35,000 nucleotides of DNA from Bigelowiella natans CCMP2755 (Eukaryota; Cercozoa; Chlorarachniophyceae). The translations under genes were made by a program, and so were the position numbers. Below, one piece after another: positions 17,965-26,862 of this stretch (position 1 is its first letter; every line of letters starts with the position of its first letter). The stretch is taken from NCBI GenBank assembly GCA_000320545.1, contig ADNK01000526.1, positions 1 through 35,000 of the forward strand. Reading direction: 5' to 3'. The notes below the pieces were generated by a model that did not search any database, was not told where the DNA came from, and saw only the letters and a program-made list of their open reading frames with translations.

Positions 17965-18001
17965 TGTAGCTGTCTAGCTGTTGTTTGCACAGCTACATCA
18001 G
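17961..18001. repeat. Inverted repeat with 13-bp arms at the end of the terminal exon
   Basis: CTGATGTAGCTGT (17961-17973) and ACAGCTACATCAG (17989-18001) are perfect complements around a 15-nt loop. The right arm is the end of a minus-oriented copy of the dispersed GACGGATG...GATGTAGCTGTG repeat. Confidence 0.85.
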
Positions 18002-18060
18002 GATGGCTTTCAGCTTTGAAAATGTTCAATCACTTCATCACATCAGTCTCTCACACGTGT
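17986..18060 (-). repeat. Dispersed repeat, copy 1 (diverged)
   Basis: Read on the minus strand it follows the family consensus: GTGAGA(C)GGATG, a GATTGAA...TTTTCAA centre and CATCCTGATGTAGCTGTGCA at the end. Confidence 0.65.
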
Positions 18061-18182
18061 CTGTCATGGCCTGCCGTGTGCACGATGCACGATGCCCAGG
18101 TTTTTCCTGGCACATGAAACACACGTGGAGACAAAGAGACGCAGCATGAGCGCTGTGGCCGCTGCACGTGCAAGGATAACTG

Positions 18183-18230
18183 TTGAAAACATTCAATCGT
18201 TTCATTGCCATCCGTCTCACATTGGAAACA
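18183..18230 (-). repeat. Dispersed repeat, copy 2 (partial)
   Basis: Minus-strand reading has TGTGAGACGGATGGCAATGA and GATTGAATGTTTTCAAC, matching the first half of the family; the GATGTAGCTGTG end is missing. Confidence 0.65.
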
Positions 18231-18402
18231 TTCAAAGTCAGCATGTTCATGCCGGTTGTGGGTGGCAAAAAAAAAAAAGCCTGCATGGCAGGACCGTGCC
18301 CAGATGCCTGCGCCACGCGGCGGCACAACGCTGCACACTACATCTGTTTGACAAATTTAGCACTACATCTAAACAAGTCTCTGCTGCTCGATCCTACATG
18401 AA

Positions 18403-19989
18403 TTAAACATTGGTTGTGGAGTTTTTCTTCTCGTATCCCATGCTCTGCAGAGGTAGTCCCCCCACATCTTTTGTTCCGTGTTCGGACACATCCAAACCCT
18501 TCTCCTCGTCCTCCTCAGAGACACGAAGCAATCCAGCAAATTTCAGTGGGAAAAAGATGAGGGAACTTGTGAAGCTGACCCATCCGGCAATCACAATGAC
18601 AGCAATCAATTGGTTTCGAAATTGGTTTCCTGAAATGACTGCGTCATTCTCGAAGCCGTAGGTTCTTGCAATGTTAGATCGCGTTGCAAAAATGCCGTTC
18701 GAGAGCACACCCCAGGCTCCACAAACTCCATGAATTGGAAATGCATCAAGAGGATCATCAATACCAAGTTTCTTGATTCCTGCCGAGGCGCCAATGTAAA
18801 CGAAAGCACCGAGGAGGCCAATCATCATTGAAGCCCAAGGTTCCACGGTAGCGCAAGGAGCAGTGATTGACACCAATCCAGCCAAAACACCATTCAGACA
18901 AAATGTGAGATCAAAGAATCCTTTGACAAGTCGGGAATAAACCATGCAGGTGATGGCTCCCATAGCCGCAGCAATCGTTGTAGTGACGCACACCTTCGCA
19001 GCGAGATTGATGTAAGTGCCATCACCTGAACCCGCTCCAAGAGTTGAACCTGCGTTGAAGCCATACCATCCCATCCACAGGATTATAACACCTAAAGCTG
19101 CAAGCAAATCGGAGGATCCCTTCAATTTGTGCTCGTTCTCAGGGTCATTGAAGTATTTACGAGGACCGATGGCAACAGCACCAATTAACCCTGCGAAACC
19201 ACCTGTCATGTGCACAACACCAGAGCCAGCAAAGTCGAGGACACCATTTTCCTTCAGATAACGGTTTCCATCTCCATCCACATAGAAAGCTGACATCCAA
19301 CCAGTGCTCGACCAAACCCAGTGGGCAACAACAGGATATATGAAAGTCGTAAGTGCTATCGTGTAAACGAAATAAGCTTCCAAACGGCATCTTTCAGCAA
19401 CACATCCAGAAACAATAGTTGCTGCAGCCCCTGCGAATGCCCATTGGAAAAAAAAAGAGTGGTAATCCGTATCGTTATTGTAGTTCTGTAATGCCCAGTT
19501 TCCGGCACCGATGAATCTGTTGTCCATGCCCGGAGACTGGTATATGTATCTTTCGGTACCAAAAGCAAATGAATACCCCAGCAACCAATATGTAATGGCC
19601 GCGAGAGATGCATCCATCAAGTTCTTGAAAAGAATGTTGTTTGTATTCTTTGCTCTAACAGATCCTGCTTCGAGCATAGCAAACCCTGCCTGCATCCCTG
19701 ATTTAGTCAAAATTCAAAGATTCGGTGCAAAATGAAACTTGGTAACATTGTTTTATCTGGGACAATGTTCGTAATGAAGAGATGGAAGCAACTTACAGAA
19801 AACGAGGATCCCAGCTATTAGAACCCACATGACATCGGTGACGGTGACCAGCGTGTCAATTTGAGCCGATGTTGCAAGCGGAGTTGAATCACCGATGGTG
19901 GAGCTATCGACAGTGGCACAGATTTGTTGGTTGAACCCATTTCCAGTCCCTGCAGTTGTCGATGTCCAGAAGCAAGCGTTGACGGACAT
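18403..19989 (-). CDS. Ammonium transporter, AMT/MEP/Rh family
   Basis: Two exons, 19989-19797 and 19697-18403, joined in phase 1 (donor TTTTCT|GTAAGT, acceptor GACTAAATCAG). The join restores the family's canonical first-helix motif (GILVFW followed by MQAGFAMLEAGSVRAKN). The product is 495 residues, normal for eukaryotic AMT1-type channels with 11 membrane helices. Family signatures are visible: YWLLGYSFAFG, FAGAAATIVSGCVAER, IYPVVAHWVWS, and DFAGSGVVHMTGGFAGLIGA. The twin pore histidines are at about 227 (GVVHMTGG) and about 387 (AFPIHGVCGAWG). The C-terminal cytosolic tail from about residue 455 is short and charged. Role: uptake of ammonium across the plasma membrane, or possibly a plastid membrane. 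There is no obvious targeting leader; the N-terminus is extracellular and contains two Cys, as in many AMT1 proteins. Confidence 0.95.
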
Positions 19990-20176
19990 GATTCTCTAGC
20001 CCGAGCGTTTGCAATGTGATTCTGGTGTTGGACAAACAAAGGGTGCGCACGCAAGCCTGAAAAGCCAAAGTGGCAACGCATGGTGCGAAGAGCTAAGAGT
20101 TGAGTACATTTAGGTGCGCGTGACAATCTGATTACATGTCTATAATTCTGAATTGCATCAAAATGACAAATACACA

Positions 20177-20416
20177 ACTCAATTCTCAACAAAGATGTAC
20201 CGAAAAGCCAGCAGCACTAGTGCAAATTTGCAGAAGCATGTAGTGGCGACGCTGCAACATTTATTTTGCGCATGGGTTTGGCAACCAGCGTTCCACTCTT
20301 CCGGAAAAACCTTCCAAGACTACTTTTTGCAGGAATCTATCCCGATGATCTTGTCGTATCCACGAAAAAAACTGGGAACATGTCTTCATGTTCTGGATAT
20401 TTTCTTGCACAAATGA
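20177..20416 (+). CDS. Possible small open reading frame or exon, unknown
   Basis: An open frame whose best start is near 20194 (MYRKASSTSANLQKHVVATL...) continues through SSGKTFQDYFLQESIPMIL to a TGA at 20416. It lies upstream of, and divergent from, the ammonium transporter. No splice partner or domain is evident, so it may be chance. Confidence 0.2.
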   Translation, partial: TQFSTKMYRKASSTSANLQKHVVATLQHLFCAWVWQPAFHSSGKTFQDYFLQESIPMILSYPRKKLGTCLHVLDIFLHK

Positions 20417-20636
20417 ACTACGTCCATGGATATTTTCTCGTTTGTTTAAATTTTTCCGAAGAAACGAAGAAATGTCCGGAAAGTCCGTTGATACGCGATC
20501 AATGCCTGGTTTTCACTTCGGAGAGTCCCGGAGAGTAGGTGAAGCCTTCGAGACTCAGAAATTATGAGTAGAATTTCCTACGACAAAGCAAATATGTTGC
20601 CGCATAATAAAAATTGATAGGTTTTCTACTTGCGGC

Positions 20637-20947
20637 TTAGATCCTTCTACAAATGGCAACGATTTTAGCCTAGGAAACAGGAGATGTACGGTGTAAACGA
20701 TGAAAATATGAGACATTTCGCACTCTTCCCACTTCCTCGGAGAAGAGGTGGAGGGCGCAAGAAGCGATCATAAATAGGATGCAGAAAACCGCATACCTTT
20801 TCGTATGTGCGACAAGTATTTCTGGCAAGATCGTAATTGATTTGAACACTCACAGAAAGGGCCAGTTGAGAGAATCCAACTGCTGCACGTCCTAGCTGCC
20901 CCAATCCGCCGCTGCTGACTCAGAGTACTCACCCACCGAAACTTCAT
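20637..20947 (-). CDS. Three-exon gene for a 48-residue protein
   Basis: Exon 1 (20947-20933) encodes MKFRW and ends at a consensus donor GTGAGT. Exon 2 (20895-20797) is LGRAAVGFSQLALSVSVQIN...YEK, ending AAG|GTATGC. Exon 3 (20669-20637) follows TGTTTCCTAG and reads AKIVAICRRI with a stop. All joins are phase 0. The first intron would be only 37 nt. The protein is basic with one weakly hydrophobic helix; the N-terminus resembles a mitochondrial presequence or a small organelle-membrane subunit, but I do not recognise it. It is divergent from the Zn2Cys6 gene, whose ATG is about 90 bp away. Confidence 0.4.
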
Positions 20948-21035
20948 AGTCAAGACCACATTGAGTTGAAGTATCAACTAGTTGTCTGGATTAGTTCGTT
21001 CTCTCTTTCAATACAGCGAGGTGTATAACATAAAA

Positions 21036-22370
21036 ATGCATAACTCCGAGGACAAACTTGGTATGGATTTCTTGCTGCCGCTAGCTCAGCACCCTCTACC
21101 AGAGATCATTCCATCATCTTTGAAAGGTAGGAAAAATATAAAAATTGAGAAAAGGAATTCGCTCGGTGGATGCGTACGCTGGGCTCCCGCGTCTCCCCAG
21201 GCCACCAGTGCGTTCCTCGACGAGCATGGGTTTTTCGAAGAAAGAGCCAAAGTCTCGAAGAGAATAAGACTAAATCCCTTTTCGAAAAAGAGTAAGCCAA
21301 CCGCTAAATGTGACTTAGGAGGAATTTTTGGAAAGTCTGTCCTATCAAAGCCGCCATCTACATCGGTCTTCTGGGAACTTTCCAGCCAACCATCATCATA
21401 TTCAGCTTGTTCTGATGACGATACTGGAACCATCTTCCAAAATGAAAAGGAAAGCACAGGAATAATCGATTTCTCAGAAATATGGAGTTCCGAGCTCACT
21501 CCAAAACCCGAGACCAAAAGCATATCTCCAGTGGAAAAAGAAAAAAATACTGAATTCGAAGAGGAGCCACTCGATGCAAGAGACTTAATCTTTACGCCAA
21601 AGATGTCACTTGCTTTACCATCTACCCCAATCTTCGGATCTCGCTTGCCAACTCCTAAGTTTGAAGGAAAATTTTCTACCCCTCCATCACCAATGTCAAG
21701 AAAGCATTTCGTTATCCCAATCGAATCAGATGAGGATTTCTCACTGCATCAAGAAGAAAAAATTGAGATGATAGACTTGTCAAACTTTTGGAGTGCCGAG
21801 GGAACTCCAGGAGTAACTAAGCCTAAAATCAAATCTATCTCCGTTGTGAAGAAAGAGAAAGATACTGAGGAGAACAACAAACCACTCAAAATCTTCAAAT
21901 TGGGAGAAAGTTTTAAATTATCCACATCTTCTACTCACCAAAAAACCGAAAAAGATGAAAAACCTATGAACTCGGAAAATAAAAAATTTATCCAAGAGAG
22001 AAAGAGCACTAAACCTTTCGGATTTCCACAATCTATTAAGGAGGATCGTCAAGTGCTGAAACGAACGCAGTACAGTTCTTGTATCAGATGTAAAAATCAA
22101 AAGCGAAAATGTGATCTTCGAATCTGCGGACAAAGCCTGAAGATAAAATGCTCACGATGTTTAAAGGCCAATGTTCCATGCGTTCGTCAGTTCAAGCCAT
22201 TAACTAAAACGATGCTTAAACATTTAACTTCTCTGAGCGTAACAAATAAAAAGAGAAAACGGCTAGCTGATGATCTTAATCCAAGAAAGGGGCAACAATG
22301 TCCCCGTAATTCTTCGTGTGTACGACCTCGCAAACATCCAGGACATTGCAAATTAGTGCCTAAGCCGTGA
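21036..22370 (+). CDS. Zn2Cys6 (fungal-type) binuclear-cluster protein, probable transcription regulator
   Basis: One long exon of 444 residues from the ATG at 21036. Frame is open further upstream, where CTCTTTCAATACAG (to 21016) is a good acceptor, so a 5' exon is possible. Residues about 349-384 hold CIRCKNQKRKC, a 12-residue spacer, CSRCLKANVPC: C-x2-C-x6-C-x12-C-x2-C-x6-C, the Zn(II)2Cys6 pattern of GAL4-type DNA-binding domains. Basic residues flank it. A second Cys/His cluster near the end (CPRNSSCVRPRKHPGHCKL) may bind another zinc. The long N-terminal part is Ser/Thr/Pro/Lys-rich, probably disordered, with many S/T-P sites. It contains an internal duplication (IIDFSEIWSSELTP at about 143; MIDLSNFWSAEGTP at about 245) that looks like a short linear motif. 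The C-terminal cluster placement differs from most fungal members, where it is N-terminal. Expected in the nucleus; targets unknown. Confidence 0.75.
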   Translation: MHNSEDKLGMDFLLPLAQHPLPEIIPSSLKGRKNIKIEKRNSLGGCVRWAPASPQATSAFLDEHGFFEERAKVSKRIRLNPFSKKSKPTAKCDLGGIFGKSVLSKPPSTSVFWELSSQPSSYSACSDDDTGTIFQNEKESTGIIDFSEIWSSELTPKPETKSISPVEKEKNTEFEEEPLDARDLIFTPKMSLALPSTPIFGSRLPTPKFEGKFSTPPSPMSRKHFVIPIESDEDFSLHQEEKIEMIDLSNFWSAEGTPGVTKPKIKSISVVKKEKDTEENNKPLKIFKLGESFKLSTSSTHQKTEKDEKPMNSENKKFIQERKSTKPFGFPQSIKEDRQVLKRTQYSSCIRCKNQKRKCDLRICGQSLKIKCSRCLKANVPCVRQFKPLTKTMLKHLTSLSVTNKKRKRLADDLNPRKGQQCPRNSSCVRPRKHPGHCKLVPKP

Positions 22371-22483
22371 ACCCCTTTCGATCTTGAAGGACTTTGGACT
22401 TTCAATGATTAGAATATGAAATTCCTTCAGCTTGATGAAAAAAAAATGTATGATGTAATCATTAATGATATGTGATTGAATGT

Positions 22484-22620
22484 GTGAGACGGATGTAATG
22501 AATTGATTGAATCTTTTCAATGGTCATCCTGATGTAGCTGTGCAAAGCAGGGGCCACAGCGCAGATGTTGTGTCTGTTTGTTTCCGCCATGATGTGTTTC
22601 ATGCATGTGAAGCAGATGAT
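22484..22620 (+). repeat. Dispersed repeat, copy 3 (long form)
   Basis: Starts TGTGAGACGGATGTAATGAA, passes through TTTTCAATGGTCATCCTGAT, and continues about 80 bp further through GATGTAGCTGTGCAAAGCAG to TTTCATGCATGTGAAG. The full length aligns with the copy at 28624-28765. Confidence 0.8.
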
Positions 22621-23202
22621 CAATGTCTTGCAAGATGCCACATGTGTCGCGTGTGTGGCATCTGCCTCTTCGCATTGTCCTCGTGACAGATGACATGAAA
22701 TTTCCGAGATTTCCCACCCCACAGATGGCGCGCATCCATGTGATGGCAACACATGGCAATTTCAACTTGATGCCAGTGATTCAGAGGATGGAAGGAAACC
22801 AAGACGTTTTGGCTGTAAAGCTCTTGTCAGATCATGCGACCATTCTGTTCTTCAAAGGCGGACAGAGCAGCAGATTCAACCATTTTGTGATGCACTTTGA
22901 GGTCTTTTTTGAGTGCTGATGTTGTCGTTCGAATGGTTGGAAGTTCGTCATCTAGCAGATCGTTGCAAGATGAGACTGAGTCGGCGAAACAGATGTGCTC
23001 TGTTGTGTGACATTGTTTGGTTTTGATCCTTAACAAGTTAGCCAAAGCTGCTCCAAACGTGCACTTCTTTGTTGACGCATCTGACACGTCTCTCATGTGC
23101 TCACGTGTCATGTGCAAGCGACATTTGTGACGTGCATGCATGGCACAAACGCCTAGCTTTCAAAACTTGTCCAAAAAAGAAAAAACGTGCAGCCCCGTGC
23201 AC

Positions 23203-23214
23203 CATGCTAGCATG
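23203..23214. repeat. CATGCTAGCATG palindrome, one of four exact copies
   Basis: Exact 12-bp palindrome also present at 7333-7344, 17603-17614 and 17682-17693, all in non-coding tracts. Confidence 0.9.
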
Positions 23215-23907
23215 CCACTGCATGCCATCATGGTGGTGAGCTAGTGAGGTGGACATCGATGCCGATTCTCAAGTCACATGATCGATCGCCCATGTGCCCA
23301 AACAAGGCTAGAAAGCGCTGCTGTGCAGTCAGAAAGAACGCACACCGCACTGCTGTCATGGCTGCTAGCGGACAGCTAGATGGCCAACTTGACATGCATG
23401 CACGTGGTTGCGGGCGCATCTAGTGCATGGCTAGCCATGCACACAGCGCTGCTAGCTAGCTACGTCTGCAAGCTGCACGTCAATGCTGCGTGTCTCTTGC
23501 ATGTCGCATCGCATCGCAGATTGAGGAAGCTGCGCTGCTCCTGTTGGTCGATTTCAGGTAACTACCAACGGCTGTAGCTCCGACCATTTATATATTAGCT
23601 TGAACTTCGAGATTGCAGCCGAATGCGCATGCTTATCGCGTTGATGCCATGATTGCACAAATGGCAAATTTTGCATCACATGCAGTCAACTGTCCCGCAA
23701 CTGGATGCGTGCAAACATGCACATTCATGGGCACACAGCGCTTTAGGTTGATTTGATGTCTCACAATGGAACTTTGTTCTCAACACAACATTCGATGATT
23801 TTCACTTCACAACATCGGTTGAATCTGAACTCTTCATTGATGATCTTCTTCTAACTTGACATTCGCCTCCTTGTTGGTGTGATGATACTCTTACATTTTC
23901 TTTCCTA

Positions 23908-23959
23908 CAACATCTTCATTGATGACATTCTACCAACATCTTCATTAATGGCATTCTAC
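23908..23959. repeat. 26-bp tandem duplication
   Basis: Two adjacent 26-bp units beginning CAACATCTTCATT differ at two positions. They lie about 80 bp beyond the stop codon of the second NTF2-like gene. Confidence 0.8.
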
Positions 23960-23984
23960 CAACTGGACTTTTGCCACATTGTTG

Positions 23985-24013
23985 GTGAAACATTAGACCC
24001 TCTAATGTTTCAC
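23985..24013. repeat. Perfect hairpin 28 bp past the stop codon of an NTF2-like gene
   Basis: GTGAAACATTAGA and TCTAATGTTTCAC are exact complements with a 3-nt loop (CCC on plus, GGG on the sense strand). On the minus strand it begins 28 nt after the stop of the 24042-25978 gene, so it falls in the 3' UTR and could act in RNA stability or 3' end formation. The paralogue at 7996 has no equivalent. Confidence 0.7.
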
Positions 24014-24041
24014 TTTCTACTGATGGAAATGAGGTTCGGAT

Positions 24042-25978
24042 TTAGTTTGCGCCAACGCCAGCGAAGCTGAACCCCTTCTTTTCAGCGGGTGCGGCAGGTG
24101 CTTCCTCCTTGTAAGGCACCGAGGAGTGGTGGAGGAAGATGCGTGGTTTGCCATCAGGGTTGCGCTTGTAGCCGAAGGTGTACTCAACGCGAGTCTCACT
24201 GTTGTCTGCAGCAGAGGTGAAAACGTAGTCTCCCATAGCAATAGCGACAGGACCGTTGAAGTCGAGCTGATGGTTGCGGAATACAACGTTTTTCCATCCC
24301 TTACCACCGTTGATAGCGAATCCAGCATCTTCTCCAACGTATCCGTTCTCGACAACATCGCCTCCTACGAAGTAAGACATAGCTTCTTCGCCAGTAGAAC
24401 GGAATGGATGGTCAGTGGCCTTTGTAGGCTTGAAGAGAACGTTGGTGTTGCCGTATCCGTAGAGGATTCCAGCTTGCTTGCCAGCCTCTCCGATGTAGTC
24501 TCCACCATCGAGGTAGGTCTTACTGATAGTCTGGATTGCGTTAGCCCAGTTTTTCTGGCACTCAAGGACCTCAGCTTCCGTGATAGGAGCAACCTCCTCC
24601 TTGTAAGGCACCGAAGAGTGGTGAACGAAAATGCGCACATTGCCATCGTCGTTGCGCTTGTAGCCGAAGGTGTACTCAACGCGAGTCTCGCTACCATCAG
24701 CTGCGGAGGTGAAAACGTAGTCTCCCATAGCAATAGCGACAGGGCCGTTCAAGTCAACCTGGTGGTTGCGGAATACAACGTTTTTCCATCCCTTACCACC
24801 GTTGATAGCGAATCCAGCATCTTCTCCAACGTATCCATTATCGACAACATCGCCTCCCACGAAGTAAGACATAGCCTGTTCGCCAGTAGGACGGAATGGG
24901 TGGTCAGTGGCCTTTGTAGGCTTGAAGAGAACGTTGGTGTTGCCGTATCCGTAGAGGATTCCAGCTTGCTTGCCAGCCTCTCCGATGTAGTCTCCACCAT
25001 CGAGGTAGGTCTTACTGATAGTCTGGATTGCGTTAGCCCATTTCTCCTGGCACTCAGTTACTTCCTTCAGAGTAATAGCAGCGGGTGCCTCCTAAATCAA
25101 CACACACGCACAAAGCATACAAAATAAGTTATGAGTCGCTGCAAGCAAGGTGTATCAAATTCAGGACTCACCACGTATGGCACGGAAGAGTGGTGGAGGA
25201 AGATGCGAACTTTTCCATCTTCATTACGCTTGTAGCCGAAGGTGTACTCAACGCGAGTTTCCTTTCCAGTGGTCGCACAGGTGAAAACGTAGGATCCCAT
25301 TGCAACAGCGGTGTTGCCATTCAAATCGATTTCATGGTTATCAAAGACTACATCACTCCATCCCTTGCCGCCATTGATCGCGAAGCCAGCATCCTCTTTG
25401 TAGCCATTAGTTACGGCATCGTTTCCAACGAAGTAAGACATTGCTTCCTCTCCGGTGGGACGGAAAGGATACTCAGCTGCCTTCGTAGGTTTGAATAGGA
25501 CCTTGGATTTGCCGTAGCCATAGAGCTCGGCAGCAGCATTACTTGCAGTCTTCACGTAGTCACCACCATTCAGATAGACCCTGCTGATAGACTTGATAGC
25601 ATCAGCCCATTTTCTCTGCGCATCCAAGACTTCAGCCTTCGTGACATCAGAAGCTTTAACAGGGCCAACGGTCATCTTAGCAATTGGCTTTGGAGCAGCT
25701 GGCACTGGAGCAACAGCGTTATCGCCACCAAGGAGCTTCATAGCTCCAGCACCGATAACTCCAGCACCAACGAGGGTCAGAAGAGTATCGGGATCAGCAG
25801 CTTGCACTTCAGCACGACGGCTACGTCGCGAGGTCATAGCACCGAGGAAATCTCTCGCTGCTCCCCTCCCATATTCCATACGAGGAGCATGGCGAGAGCC
25901 CGGGGCACGGCGGACAGATCGAAGCGAGAGCTGCGCCGAAGCGAGCGTAGCTACAGCCAGTGTAAAGATCACTCGCAT
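24042..25978 (-). CDS. Secreted or plastid-targeted protein with three NTF2-like domains (paralogue, one intron)
   Basis: Exons 25978-25172 and 25091-24042 join in phase 0 (donor GTG|GTGAGT, acceptor GTTGATTTAG) to give 618 residues. Signal peptide MRVIFTLAVATLASA, Arg/Ser-rich stretch, hydrophobic LLTLVGAGVIGAGAMKLL, then an Ala/Pro linker and three NTF2-like domains with the same motifs as the 7996-9819 protein (GGDY, TGEEAMSYFVG, EDAGFAINGGKGW, HHSSVPY). Domain 1 lies wholly in exon 1 and the intron falls exactly at the domain 1/2 boundary. The paralogue lacks this intron. Exon 2 (domains 2 and 3) is almost identical in DNA to the paralogue, whereas exon 1 is clearly diverged, which points to gene conversion or a recent partial duplication. 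The tail (EEAPAAPAEKKGFSFAGVGAN) differs. Function unknown beyond the fold. Confidence 0.85.
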
Positions 25979-26035
25979 AGAAGGCTATTGACTTGTGAGT
26001 TGTGCGTGGAGAGATGATCAATGTGGCTATCGAGC

Positions 26036-26070
26036 AGCTTTGCAAACTTCGACGATTCTACGTATATAAA
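26036..26070 (-). promoter_or_regulatory. Possible promoter elements of the second NTF2-like gene
   Basis: On the minus strand a TATA-like TTTATATACG (26061-26070) lies about 85 bp before the ATG at 25978. The word TTGCAAAGCT (26036-26045) recurs 16 bp before the ATG of the paralogue (9835-9844). Confidence 0.3.
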
Positions 26071-26709
26071 ATGCCCTATTTTTTTTCTTTCCGGAGGAGC
26101 TTCTCTCCGTTTTTGCAACAAAAGCGAACGGCGTTCAAGTCTCTTCCTATCCAGAGTTGCGGAAAAAACACATCGCTTTTATCAGCCTTGTAAAGTTTCC
26201 GTGCTGGATCCTATTTCTCTTAACGACAAGCAAAAAGTTTTTTTTTAAATATAAATTCACATATATTTTCATGTAGGAATCAAATATCCGATGTTCCCCG
26301 GAGCATTTCTAGGAGTGTAGAACCGGCTCTTCTTAAACTAGAAAATAATAAGTCTGAGCGTGTAACCATGTCGCAGGATAAAATCTTCCGCCCTTCTCCA
26401 CCCGAGTTAGTTTGTCTCCATCGGCAATAATATCTAGGAAATAATAACCGCTCTTCTTCCGTCAGAAAGAATCGAGGAAATGATGAAGGTGAGAAAACCT
26501 ATGAAAGCTCATCGTTTTTTCTGTTACGACTTGGCGCAGCTTCGGGTTGAGTTTTGTCGATGTTGTCGGCTACACTCGACGGCGCGACTCACCCCCTTTC
26601 CTTTTCCCCACGGTTTCGCGAGTCTACGCAGCAGACGCAGGTACGGGTTTTTGTTGTACCCTCAAACTCTCGGAGGCAGTACGTCTGATGGGGGATACCA
26701 ACCTCCACC
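26071..26709. other. Intergenic region, nothing firm
   Basis: Contains an AT-rich stretch near 26240 and short open frames. One plus-strand frame at 26547-26789 (DVVGYTRRRDSPPFLFPT...) reads tolerably like protein but has no splice context I can defend. Confidence 0.5.
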
Positions 26710-26862
26710 ATGGAGATCCTGATATCAGAAGTCGGGAAGCATCCAACCGACAATTATTGTGTTATTCACCGTACATCCGCTCATCCTGAACAGGTTTGGG
26801 ATAGAAAAAGGAATGTGACGGAAGTGCACCTGGGATGTCCCATCAACTGGAAGTCAGGATGA
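26710..26862 (+). CDS. Upstream open reading frame, 50 codons, overlapping the hydrolase start
   Basis: Starts ATGGAGATCC in an ACC-ATG-G context, encodes MEILISEVGKHPTDNYCVIH... to CPINWKSG, and its TGA overlaps the hydrolase ATG at 26859 as ATGA. It may be a translational regulator of the hydrolase, an alternative first exon (an internal CAG|GTTTGG could be a donor at about 26791), or chance. Confidence 0.3.
   Translation: MEILISEVGKHPTDNYCVIHRTSAHPEQVWDRKRNVTEVHLGCPINWKSG

Larger units (their letters stand above)
22371..23984. other. Intergenic region with repeats; no gene
   Basis: Begins with a long copy of the dispersed repeat (22484-22620). The 22.6-23.6 kb part is rich in CATG, CACGTG, GCTAGC and TGCA words, with the palindrome CATGCTAGCATG at 23203-23214. 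A 26-bp direct repeat lies at 23908-23959. Short open frames here are not convincing. Confidence 0.6.

Noticed and set aside
22462-22752. Minus-strand open frame over the long repeat copy
   Set aside because: Same shared frame as above within a repeat; not supported as an independent gene.
24126-25127. Plus-strand open frame of 333 codons
   Set aside because: Shadow of the second NTF2-like gene; internally repeated only because the sense gene is repeated, and it runs across that gene's intron and splice acceptor.
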